A DNA stretch of 64,000 nucleotides from Bifidobacterium castoris (GTDB lineage Bacteria > Actinomycetota > Actinomycetes > Actinomycetales > Bifidobacteriaceae). How positions within the stretch are numbered: position 1 is the stretch's first letter; each line of letters starts with the position of its first letter. The notes beneath the pieces were generated by a model. It made no database searches, was not told the DNA's origin, and saw only the letters and a program-made list of their open reading frames with translations. A program made the translations under genes and the position numbers. Below are positions 29,226-37,334 of the stretch, one piece after another. Where the stretch lies: assembly GCF_003952025.1 (NCBI RefSeq), contig NZ_QXGI01000001.1, positions 1-64,000 on the forward strand, read 5' to 3'.

Positions 29226-31076
29226 TCAGTAGGAGCGCGCGCCCGGCTCGATGTCGACGATGCGCACCGGCTGGCGCAGCGGGGCTGCGTCGGAGGCCGT
29301 CATCGAATGGTTCAGACACGTCTCGTCGTCGCGTTCGGGGAAATCGGTGCGTTTGAGCGAGCCGCGCGACTCGTGGCGCGCGTCGGTCGCGGCGAGCATC
29401 GCCTCGGCGAGGCGCACGAGATGGCGCGCCTCCCAGATCGCCGTGAGCTCCTGGTTGAAGGTGCGCGCCTCGGAGTGCAGCCGCAGCCGGCGTGTGCGTT
29501 CGGTGATCGGGCCGTTTACGACGACCTGCGCGCGCGCGATCGATCCGGCGTCGCACAGCACGGCGACGCCGCGCTCCATCGTCTCGGATAGGTCGGCCAT
29601 GACGCGGTACGCGTTGTCGTTGTCGTTGTCGGCGTCGCTCGCGGCGCCGACGAGGAGCGCGTCGATGTCGGCGTCGCGAGCCGTCTTCGCCGCGTCCAGC
29701 GCCTCCTCCAACGCCGGATCGGACGGCGTGCCCGCGGCGACCGGGTCGTCGGCGACGCGCTCGGCGACGGCCTGCCCGGTGCGCGTGCCGAAGAGGCAGG
29801 CGTCGAGCAGCGAGTTGCCGCCGAGGCGGTTCGCGCCGTGCACGCTCACGCACGCGCATTCGCCGGCGGCGTACAGGCCCTCGACGACGTTGCGTCGTTC
29901 GCCGTCCCAGACATAGACCTCGCCATCGGTCGTGACGGGGATGCCGCCCATCGTGTAGTGGGCGGTCGGCTTGACCGGCACGAGGTCCTTCGCCGGATCG
30001 AGTCCGGCGTACCGTTCGATCGTCTCGACGACCTGCGGCAGGTTGCACCGCATCCGTTCGGGGTCGATGCCGGTCATGTCGAGCCAGACGCAGTCCTTCG
30101 GGCCGTCCGGGTCGCGCGGGTCGGCGACGCCGCGTCCGGCGTCGGTCTCGCTGCGGATCGCGCGGCTGACGACGTCGCGCGCCGCCAGATCGGCGTGTCC
30201 GGGGGCGTAGGAGGCCATGAAGGCGTCGCCGTCGGCGTTGCGCAGTACGCCGCCCTCGCCGCGCGAGGCCTCGGACAGCAGGATGCCGGTGTGGGCCAGG
30301 CCGGTCGGGTGGAACTGCACGAACTCGATGTCCTCGAGCTGCAGGCCGGCGTCGAGCGCGAGCGCCATGCCGTCGCCGGTCAGGTCGTGGGAGTTCGACG
30401 TCGTGCGGAACAGGCGTCCGGCCCCGCCGGTGGCGATGATCGTGTTGCGCGCCGCGATGGCGTGGGTGGCGCCGTCGTGCGTGTCGAAGGCGATGACGCC
30501 GGCGGCGCGGGTGAGCGTCGCGTCGAGCACGAGGTCGGTCACGACCCATTCCTCGGCGAAATCGACGCCGTAGCGCACGCACTGCTGCCACAGCGTGTGC
30601 AGGATCTGGTGGCCGATGCGGTCGGCGGAGTAGGCGGCGCGCTTGACCGGGCGCGCGCCGAAGTCGCTCGTGTGGCCGCCGAAGCGGCGCTGCGCGATGC
30701 GCCCGTCGGGGGTGCGCGAGAACGCGACGCCGGAACGCTCGAGGTTGATGACGGTCATCGGGGCGTCCTCGGCGAGCAGCCGCGCCGCGTCCTGGTCGAC
30801 GAGCCAGTCGCCGCCCTTGACCGTGTCGTAGTAGTGCCAGCGCCATTCGTCCGGTTCCATGTCCGCCAGGCTCGCGGCGATGCCGCCTTCGGCCGAGCCG
30901 GTGTGCGAGCGCAGCGGCTGCAGCTTCGAGATGACGAGGACCTTCGGTTCGACGCCTGCGTCGCGCAGCTCGCGCGCGGCGTCGCTGCGGTGGAAGCCGA
31001 GCGCGGCGGACAGGCCGGCCGCGCCGGCTCCCACGATCACGGCGTCGTATTGTTCTTCGATGTGCTTCGGGGTCAT
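29226..31076 (-). CDS. Fumarate reductase/succinate dehydrogenase flavoprotein subunit
   Basis: 616 residues. FAD-binding VIVGAGAAGLSAA at the N-terminus; RSHTGSAEGG holds His58, the equivalent of the His covalently linked to FAD in FrdA/SdhA. FHPTGLAH and SEASRGEGGVL carry the substrate-binding and catalytic Arg; GANRLGGNSLLD is near the end. Interconverts fumarate and succinate. In a fermenter lacking a full TCA cycle, fumarate reduction or use as an L-aspartate oxidase-like electron sink are both possible. ATG 31076; 47 bp follow the dprA stop. Confidence 0.9.
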   Translation of the reverse strand: MTPKHIEEQYDAVIVGAGAAGLSAALGFHRSDAARELRDAGVEPKVLVISKLQPLRSHTGSAEGGIAASLADMEPDEWRWHYYDTVKGGDWLVDQDAARLLAEDAPMTVINLERSGVAFSRTPDGRIAQRRFGGHTSDFGARPVKRAAYSADRIGHQILHTLWQQCVRYGVDFAEEWVVTDLVLDATLTRAAGVIAFDTHDGATHAIAARNTIIATGGAGRLFRTTSNSHDLTGDGMALALDAGLQLEDIEFVQFHPTGLAHTGILLSEASRGEGGVLRNADGDAFMASYAPGHADLAARDVVSRAIRSETDAGRGVADPRDPDGPKDCVWLDMTGIDPERMRCNLPQVVETIERYAGLDPAKDLVPVKPTAHYTMGGIPVTTDGEVYVWDGERRNVVEGLYAAGECACVSVHGANRLGGNSLLDACLFGTRTGQAVAERVADDPVAAGTPSDPALEEALDAAKTARDADIDALLVGAASDADNDNDNAYRVMADLSETMERGVAVLCDAGSIARAQVVVNGPITERTRRLRLHSEARTFNQELTAIWEARHLVRLAEAMLAATDARHESRGSLKRTDFPERDDETCLNHSMTASDAAPLRQPVRIVDIEPGARSY

Positions 31077-31123
31077 ATCCGGTATTGTCTCACAAGGCGT
31101 CCCGCGGCCGTCCTGACGATCGC

Positions 31124-32218
31124 CTACATGTCCGGCGGTCCGCTCGGCGCCGGCGCGTGCCGCGGATGGCAGCATTCGTCGACGGCGCGCGCGTCGGCCA
31201 GCAGGATCGCCTGATGGTCGCGGATGAGCGCATTGCAGCCGGCGTTCGAGGGGCCCGTCACATCGCCGGGCACCGCGTACAGGCGCCGGTTGAGCTCGTT
31301 CGCCCAGCGCGCCGTGTTGAGCGCGCCCGAGCGCAGCCGCGCCTGCGTGACGACGACGGACGACGCCATCGCCGCGATGAGCCGGTTGCGCAGCAGGAAA
31401 CGGTGGGCCAGCGGCGCCGTGTCCGGGCACAGTTCGCTCACGAGGGCGCCTCCGGCCGCGACGATCGCCGCGAACAGCCGCCCGTTGCACGAAGGGCCGA
31501 TATGGCCCAGTCCTCCGGCGAAGACGGCGACGGTGCGGCCGCACCGGTCGGCGCACGACGTCTCGGACGCGCGCACGGCGGCCCAATGGGCCGCCGCGTC
31601 CACGCCCATCGCGCCGCCCGAGACGACCGTGTGGCCGGCCAGACACGCCTCCTCGGCGATCGCCGACGTCACCTCGCGCCCGTAGTCGTTCATGCCGCGC
31701 GAACCGACGACGGCGAGCGGCTCGGGGCATGCCGTGAGCGCATGCGCGTCGCCGCGCACCCACAGGCACACCGGCGGCGCGTAGTCGGAACGCACATCGA
31801 GGTCGGCGAGGCCGGCGGGCCACGCTTCGTCGCCGGGCGTGAGCACCGTGTACGCGCCGTTCGCCGTCAGCCATGCGTGTAGCGCGTCCGGATCCTCGCT
31901 CGGCAGCGAAGCGAGTCGCATGTGCCAGCGTTCCACGGCCTGCGTGAAGCGTTCGCGCGTGCGCGGCCGCACCGTGCACCCCCAGCGGGCGATGCCGAGC
32001 GCGAGGTCACGTTCGAGCATCCGCATGCCCTCCCGGCGTTCGGGCTGCGGCATGCGATCCATCGACATGGCGAGCGCGGCGAGCACGTCGCGTGCGTCGG
32101 GCGCTCCCTTGAGCAGCGCCGCCATCATGATGTCCGCGTCGTCGATGCACAGCGTGAGCAGGCAGCGGGCGAGCGTCTCGTCGCAGTCCCGGGCCATCGC
32201 CGTCAGGCCGCCGCTCAT
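31124..32218 (-). CDS. dprA: DNA processing protein DprA
   Basis: 364 residues. Rossmann-like DprA core at about 160-330: AVVGSRGMNDYG, VVSGGAMGVDAAAH, FAGGLGHIGP, and SELCPDTAPLAHRFLLRNRLIAA in two conserved blocks. An N-terminal helical region of about 150 residues precedes it. DprA loads RecA on incoming single-stranded DNA during transformation. ATG 32218 overlaps the stop of comM (ATGA), so the pair is coupled. Confidence 0.92.
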   Translation of the reverse strand: MSGGLTAMARDCDETLARCLLTLCIDDADIMMAALLKGAPDARDVLAALAMSMDRMPQPERREGMRMLERDLALGIARWGCTVRPRTRERFTQAVERWHMRLASLPSEDPDALHAWLTANGAYTVLTPGDEAWPAGLADLDVRSDYAPPVCLWVRGDAHALTACPEPLAVVGSRGMNDYGREVTSAIAEEACLAGHTVVSGGAMGVDAAAHWAAVRASETSCADRCGRTVAVFAGGLGHIGPSCNGRLFAAIVAAGGALVSELCPDTAPLAHRFLLRNRLIAAMASSVVVTQARLRSGALNTARWANELNRRLYAVPGDVTGPSNAGCNALIRDHQAILLADARAVDECCHPRHAPAPSGPPDM

Positions 32219-33750
32219 GTCAGCTCCTTCGTCCGCAGCGCGATCGCCTCGGTCATGTCCCGCGCGTCCGGCCGGCCGTGGCCGGCGAGGTCGGCGAGCG
32301 TCCACGCCAGCCGCATCGAACGGTCGGCGCCGCGCAGGCTCAGCCGTTGCGCGCCGAGCGCCTCGTTGACGACGTCGAGCGCCGCCGTCGGCGTATGCGC
32401 GCGCAGCCATGCGCCCGAGGCCTGCGCGTTGCAGCTCCAGCCGTTTTCGGCGAAGCGTGCGCGGGCGACGTCGCGCGCCGCGACGACGCGGGCGCGGACC
32501 GCCTCGCTCGTCTCGCCGCGTCCGGCCGGCGCGGCGCCGATGCGCGAGATCGGGTTGACGGGGACCTGGATGTCGATGCGGTCGAGGATCGGCCCCGACA
32601 GGCGCGCGAAGTAGCGGATGCGGTCGCGCTCGCGGCAGGTGCAGCGTTCGCCGGTGCCGTAGCCGTACCCGCAGGGGCACGGGTTGGCCGCCATGACGAG
32701 CTGGAACGAGGCCGGGTAGACGGTCGTGCCCTTCGACCGGGAGACGGCGACGACGCCGGATTCGAGCGGCTCGCGCAGCGTCTGCAGCGCGCGCGGCGCG
32801 AATTCGGGGGCCTCGTCCATGAACAGGACGCCGCGGTGGGCGCGCGTGACGGAGCCGGGTTTGCCGATGCCGCTGCCGCCGCCGACGAGCGCGGGCACCG
32901 TCGCCGTATGGTGCGGCGCCTCGAAGGGTGGCACGTCGGTGATGCCGTGGGCGCCGAGCGTGCCGCACAGCGAGCGGATCGACGCGACCTCGAACTGGTC
33001 GCGTTCTCCCAACGGCGCCATGATGCCGGGCATGCGCGAGGCGAGCATCGTCTTGCCGGTGCCGGGAGGCCCGACCATGAGCACATGGTGGCCGCCGGCC
33101 GCCGCCACCTCGAGCGCGCGCTTCGCCGGCCGCTGGCCGACGACCTCGGCCATGTCGCCGACCGGGGGAGCCGTGGCGCCGAGATCGGCGCGACCGTCGG
33201 CGATTCCGGGCGCCTCGTCGCGCAGCGCGTACGTCGCATGCGCGCCGAACATCTCCATCAGCTCGCCGACGTGGGAGACGTAGCGCGGTTCGACGCCTTC
33301 GACGAGTTCGGCCTCGTCGCGGTTCGCGCGCGGCACGACGACATGGCGCAGCCCCGCGTCGCGCGCATGCAGCAGGATCGGCAGCAGCCCGTCGATGCGG
33401 TGCACGCTGCCGTCGAGGTTGACCTCGCCGAGCACGACGACGTCGAGCATGCACTCGTGCGGGATGACGCCGCTCGCGCTGAGCACGGCGGCGGCGATCG
33501 CCAGGTCGTGCGACGATCCGCGTTTGGGCAGCGAGGCGGGGGACATGTTCACGGTCACGCGCGTCTGCGGCCAGGAGAAGCCGCTCGCCACGCACCCCGA
33601 CTTGACGCGCTCGCGCGCCTCGCTCAGCGACGCGTCGGGCAGCCCGATGATCGAGAAGTACGGCAGTCCGGGGGAGATGAAGGCCTGCAGCTGGATCGTG
33701 AAGGCCTTGAGTCCGATGAGCCCGACCGACAGGGCGTTGCTGATGGCCAT
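32215..33750 (-). CDS. comM: YifB/ComM family magnesium-chelatase-like AAA+ protein
   Basis: 511 residues. An N-terminal ChlI-like domain (GLPDASLSEARERVKS, NMSPASLPKRGSSHDLAIA) is followed by an AAA+ module: Walker A GPPGTGKT, Walker B GVLFMDEAPEF, and a small zinc-binding loop CPCGYGYGTGERCTC. ComM is a hexameric helicase promoting branch migration in natural transformation. Overlaps yraN by one base upstream and dprA downstream. Confidence 0.92.
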   Translation of the reverse strand: MAISNALSVGLIGLKAFTIQLQAFISPGLPYFSIIGLPDASLSEARERVKSGCVASGFSWPQTRVTVNMSPASLPKRGSSHDLAIAAAVLSASGVIPHECMLDVVVLGEVNLDGSVHRIDGLLPILLHARDAGLRHVVVPRANRDEAELVEGVEPRYVSHVGELMEMFGAHATYALRDEAPGIADGRADLGATAPPVGDMAEVVGQRPAKRALEVAAAGGHHVLMVGPPGTGKTMLASRMPGIMAPLGERDQFEVASIRSLCGTLGAHGITDVPPFEAPHHTATVPALVGGGSGIGKPGSVTRAHRGVLFMDEAPEFAPRALQTLREPLESGVVAVSRSKGTTVYPASFQLVMAANPCPCGYGYGTGERCTCRERDRIRYFARLSGPILDRIDIQVPVNPISRIGAAPAGRGETSEAVRARVVAARDVARARFAENGWSCNAQASGAWLRAHTPTAALDVVNEALGAQRLSLRGADRSMRLAWTLADLAGHGRPDARDMTEAIALRTKELT

Positions 33751-34349
33751 CAGAACGCCCCCGGGATGTGGCGCACGTCGACGCCGTCGCCGGACACGCT
33801 CAGCGCGATGACGTCGAAGCGGACTGCGACGTGCGGCACGCGCGCGCCGCGCGCGCCGAGCCACTGCGCGGCCGCGCGGCGCAGATTGGCCTGCTTGGCC
33901 GGATGCACGGCCTCCTCGGGGGCGCCGAAGCGGCGTGTGCGCCGCGTCTTGACCTCGATGAACAGGACCGTGCGGTTCTGCGTGACGGCGATGACGTCGA
34001 TCTCGCCGTAGCGTGTGCGCCAGTTCGCGCCGATGACGCGGATGCGCCGGCACGCGAGCCACGCCTGCGCGGCCGCCTCGCCGGCGGCGCCGAGTTCATG
34101 GGCCGACAAGCCCGGGGCGGCGAGCCTCTCCATGCACGCGCGCAACCGGGTGTGCGCCTCGTCGTCCTCGTCGCCGAACTCGTCGCCGATGAGGTCCCCG
34201 TCGGATCCGAACCCCGTGCCGACGTCCTCTTCGCCGGCGGTTGCCGCCCCGCCCTGCGCCGTCGCCGTGCCGGCGCGCGGCGCGGCGCCGAAGGCCGGCG
34301 CATCCCATATGTCCTCATCGTGTTCGAACACGGTCCATGTCTCGTCCAT
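33750..34349 (-). CDS. UPF0102 (YraN) family endonuclease-like protein with acidic extension
   Basis: 199 residues. The C-terminal 110 residues are the YraN restriction-endonuclease-like fold: GEIDVIA gives the acidic residue and FIEVKTRR the E-x-K. Residues about 1-85 are an acidic, Gly/Ala-rich extension starting MDETWTVFEHDEDIWD, not seen in typical YraN of about 120 residues. The start ATG 34349 has AAGGAGG five bases before it. First gene of the yraN-comM-dprA run; a role in DNA processing is inferred from that pairing. Confidence 0.85.
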   Translation of the reverse strand: MDETWTVFEHDEDIWDAPAFGAAPRAGTATAQGGAATAGEEDVGTGFGSDGDLIGDEFGDEDDEAHTRLRACMERLAAPGLSAHELGAAGEAAAQAWLACRRIRVIGANWRTRYGEIDVIAVTQNRTVLFIEVKTRRTRRFGAPEEAVHPAKQANLRRAAAQWLGARGARVPHVAVRFDVIALSVSGDGVDVRHIPGAF

Positions 34350-34432
34350 GCCATCCTCCTTGCAGCTGCGGCGGCGCCGGCGTGCGCGGCGCCGCGAACG
34401 GTCGCGTCCATCGAAGCAGCCGGCGGCGCGGC

Positions 34433-34513
34433 TGTGGACGACACGCCGAGGGGGCGTGTCGGATGTGGACGGACGGGCCGTTGTCCACACCCGACGATCG
34501 ACGCTGTGGACAA
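34433..34513. promoter_or_regulatory. Cluster of DnaA-box-like nonamers
   Basis: TTGTCCACA at 34481-34489 and its reverse complement TGTGGACAA at 34505-34513 match the actinobacterial DnaA box exactly; TGTGGACGA (34433-34441) and TGTGGACGG (34464-34472) match with one and two mismatches. They lie upstream of the minus-strand yraN-comM-dprA operon. Binding is not shown. Confidence 0.5.
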
Positions 34514-34568
34514 CGCCGTCGCGCGGGCGCGACGGGAAAGGGCGCGGCGGGGCCGCCGCGGGGGACGA

Positions 34569-34612
34569 CGAAGGGGCCGTGCCCGACCGATCGGTCGGGC
34601 ACGGCCCCTTCG
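34569..34612 (-). terminator. Perfect 44-bp palindrome after the pyridoxal kinase gene
   Basis: 22+22 perfect palindrome centred between 34590 and 34591 (CGAAGGGGCCGTGCCCGACC and its complement). It lies just past the stop of the minus-strand kinase gene and probably ends that transcript. Confidence 0.7.
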
Positions 34613-34648
34613 AGGCGGCTATCGCCGGCGGCGAAACGCGCGTGGAGG

Positions 34649-35521
34649 TCAGTCGACGAGGTTCGTCAGCTCGCCCAGACTCAGCTCGAAGCTCACGCCG
34701 CGCTCCTCGTAATGCGGCTGGAAGCGGGTCTGCTCCATCGCGTTGTGCACGAACTCGCCGGCGAGGCGGGCCGCGGCGGCCAGGTCGAGGCCGGTCATGA
34801 GGCCGCCGATCATCGCGGACGCGAAGGCGTCGCCGGTGCCGTGGCACATGAACGGCAGCTTCTCGTGCACGCACTCGGTCATCGAGCCGAGGCCAGCCTC
34901 GCGGTTCGCGACGAAGTTGCGGATGCGGCCGTCGTCATGGTCGATGCCCTTGAGCACGACGTTCTTCGCGCCCAGATCGAACAGGCGGCCGATGATCGCG
35001 CGCACCTGCGCGTCCGGGACGTCCTGGCCGGGGTAGTCGGTCCCCGTCAGGATCGACGCCTCGGTCAGGTTCGGCATGAGCAGGTCGGCGCCGTCGACGA
35101 GCGCGCCCATCGCCTCGCACAGCTCGGCCGTGTACGTCGGATACATCTCGCCGGCGTCGCCCATGACCGGGTCGACGAAGCGCAGCGCCTTCGGGTACTC
35201 GCGGTACAGGCGCTGGATGATCGCCACCTGGTCGGGCGAGCCGAGGAAACCGGAGTAGACGCCGTCGAGGTCGACGCCCTCCTTGCCCCACGCATCGAGG
35301 TAGGCGCCGAGCATGTCGGTCGTGTCCTCCATCGTGAAGACCTTGTAGCGCGTGTGCGCCGAGAACAGCGCGGTCGGCACCGGGCACACGTCGCAGCCGG
35401 CGGCCGACAGGATCGGGATCGCCGCGGTCAGCGAGCATTTGCCGTAGCCGCACATGTCGTGCACGGCGGCGATGCGGGGGATGTATTCACGGTTGCGGTT
35501 GTACAGGGTGATCTCGGTCAT
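34649..35521 (-). CDS. Pyridoxal/pyridoxamine kinase (PdxY-like)
   Basis: 290 residues, ribokinase superfamily. AAVHDMCGYGKCSLTAAIPIL at the start, then DPVMGDAGEMY, LLMPNLTEASILTG and HGTGDAFASAMIGG, where the Asp is the catalytic base. It phosphorylates vitamin B6 vitamers with ATP; the nearby MetY and MalY need the PLP product. ATG 35521 follows AGGAAGGA with a 5-base spacer. Confidence 0.9.
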   Translation of the reverse strand: MTEITLYNRNREYIPRIAAVHDMCGYGKCSLTAAIPILSAAGCDVCPVPTALFSAHTRYKVFTMEDTTDMLGAYLDAWGKEGVDLDGVYSGFLGSPDQVAIIQRLYREYPKALRFVDPVMGDAGEMYPTYTAELCEAMGALVDGADLLMPNLTEASILTGTDYPGQDVPDAQVRAIIGRLFDLGAKNVVLKGIDHDDGRIRNFVANREAGLGSMTECVHEKLPFMCHGTGDAFASAMIGGLMTGLDLAAAARLAGEFVHNAMEQTRFQPHYEERGVSFELSLGELTNLVD

Positions 35522-35839
35522 GGCGTCCTTCCTCGATGCGTCCGTGCGCATCGCTCGTTTCCGTACGTCACTGTAGGCCCGCCCGCCGCGTTTCGCATGT
35601 CGCGTACGCCCATGCGGGAGCGTGCGCGGCGTGTCGCGGACCGCGCCCGCGGGGCTTCGCCGTGCCCGGCGGCGGCCGCATGGCGCGCCGTGATAGACGG
35701 GTATAGGAAACGGCGATAACGCGGGGCTTGCGCCGGCCGCGCGCCGCCCCGTACAGTCGGCCATGGGCGGCGATTCACGCCGCGGACGACCACAGCAACG
35801 GACCGCTGCGCGACCGGCGGCCAGGAAAGGACGGATGCG
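35522..35839. other. Divergent promoter gap between the kinase and metY
   Basis: 318 bp between divergently transcribed genes. I see no ORF with a ribosome binding site, no clear -35/-10 pair and no S-box or similar riboswitch fold. Promoters for both genes must lie here. Confidence 0.5.
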
Positions 35840-37156
35840 ATGACCGACGAGAGGAACCCGCGCTACCATTTCGAGACGCTGCAGCTGCACGCGGGGCAGG
35901 AGACCCCCGACCCGGCGAGCGACGCGCGCGCCGTGCCGATCTACCAGACGACGAGCTACGTCTTCCATGACTTCGACCATGCGGCCGCGCGCTTCGGCCT
36001 GGCCGACCCGGGCAACATCTACGGACGGTTGACGAACTCGACGCAGGCCGCCCTCGAGGAGCGCATCGCGGCGCTCGAGGGCGGCACGGCGGCGCTCGCG
36101 GTCGCCTCGGGCGCCGCGGCCGTCGAGTACGCGGTGCGCAACATCACGCAGACGGGCGACCACATCGTCGCCGCGAAGAACATCTACGGCGGCACCTACA
36201 ACCTGCTGCGGCACACGCTCGAACGCGACGGCATCCGCACGACCTTCGTCGACCTTGACCCGCGCTCCTTCGAGGACGCGATCGGGGAGGACACGAAGCT
36301 CGTCTACTTCGAGACCTTCGGCAACCCCAACGCCGACCTGCCCGACTTCGAGGCGATCGCCGAGGTCGCGCACCGCCACGGCCTGCCGGTCATCGTCGAC
36401 AACACCTTCGCGACGCCCTACCTGTTCCGCCCGCTCGAGCACGGCGCCGACGTCGTCGTCGAATCGGCGACGAAGTTCATCGGCGGCCACGGCACGACGC
36501 TCGGCGGCGTCATCGTCGAGGGCGGCGGCTTCGACTGGTCGGCGACGCCCGGCAGGTTCCCGACGCTGACCGAGCCCGACCCCTCCTACCACGGGCTCAA
36601 CTTCCATGAGGCGCTCGGACCGGCCGCCTTCGTCACGCGCATCCGCGCGATCCTGCTGCGCGACACCGGCGCGACGCTCTCGCCGCTGTCCGCCTTCCTG
36701 CTGCTGCAGGGCGCCGAGACGCTTTCGCTGCGCGTCGAGCGCCATGTCGCCAACGCGCTCAAGGTCATCGACTATCTGAAGACGGTGCCCGAGGTCGTCT
36801 CGATCTCCCATCCGTCGATCGAGGGGCGCGCGGACCACGAACGCTACCTGCGCTACTTCCCGAACGGCGCATGCCCGATCTTCACCTTCGACATCCGCGG
36901 CGGCCGCGACGCGGCGCGCGTGTTCATCGACAACCTGCACCTGTTCTCCCTGCTGGCGAACGTCGCCGACGTCAAAAGCCTCGTCATCCACCCGGCCTCG
37001 ACGACGCATGCGCAGGAGTCCGACGCCGAGCTCGCCGACCAGGGCATCCATCAGGGCACGATCCGCCTGTCGATCGGCACCGAGCACATCGACGACATCA
37101 TCGCCGACCTGGACGGCGCCTTCCGGGCGGTGCGCGCGAGCGGGTACGCGGACTGA
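35840..37156 (+). CDS. metY: O-acetylhomoserine sulfhydrylase / aminocarboxypropyltransferase
   Basis: 438 residues, Cys/Met metabolism PLP enzyme. FETLQLHAGQ at the N-terminus, YGRLTNSTQAALEERIAAL, and ESATKFIGGHGTTLGG with PLP Lys212. C-terminal HPASTTHAQ and RLSIGTEHIDDI are typical of the long OAHS form. It makes homocysteine directly from O-acetylhomoserine and sulfide. ATG 35840 follows AAAGGACGG. A weak 7-bp hairpin (37157-37163 with 37181-37187) follows. Confidence 0.93.
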   Translation: MTDERNPRYHFETLQLHAGQETPDPASDARAVPIYQTTSYVFHDFDHAAARFGLADPGNIYGRLTNSTQAALEERIAALEGGTAALAVASGAAAVEYAVRNITQTGDHIVAAKNIYGGTYNLLRHTLERDGIRTTFVDLDPRSFEDAIGEDTKLVYFETFGNPNADLPDFEAIAEVAHRHGLPVIVDNTFATPYLFRPLEHGADVVVESATKFIGGHGTTLGGVIVEGGGFDWSATPGRFPTLTEPDPSYHGLNFHEALGPAAFVTRIRAILLRDTGATLSPLSAFLLLQGAETLSLRVERHVANALKVIDYLKTVPEVVSISHPSIEGRADHERYLRYFPNGACPIFTFDIRGGRDAARVFIDNLHLFSLLANVADVKSLVIHPASTTHAQESDAELADQGIHQGTIRLSIGTEHIDDIIADLDGAFRAVRASGYAD

Positions 37157-37334
37157 GGGGCGCATGGGCGCGGCGGTGCGGCGCCCCATCACGCAGGACG
37201 GCCTGTTATGCTGGACTAGGCGTCTGCCAGCCGTTTGTCTGAAGCAGCGGATACGTTCACCTTGTGGACCGCTTCCCCGGACGAGAACGGCCGGGGGCGC
37301 CGTGTCCGTTCCTGCTATCCCGATGGAGTATCGT

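Larger units (their letters stand above)
34350..34648. other. Promoter region with DnaA-box-like cluster and palindrome
   Basis: 299 bp without a gene. It holds four TGTGGAC-type nonamers between 34433 and 34513 and a 44-bp palindrome at 34569-34612. Both are listed separately. The rest shows nothing I can name. Confidence 0.7.

Noticed and set aside
37157-37334. Riboswitch upstream of the ECF ATPase gene
   Set aside because: Vitamin ECF genes often have one, but I could not find a TPP, FMN or cobalamin core in this 178-bp stretch.
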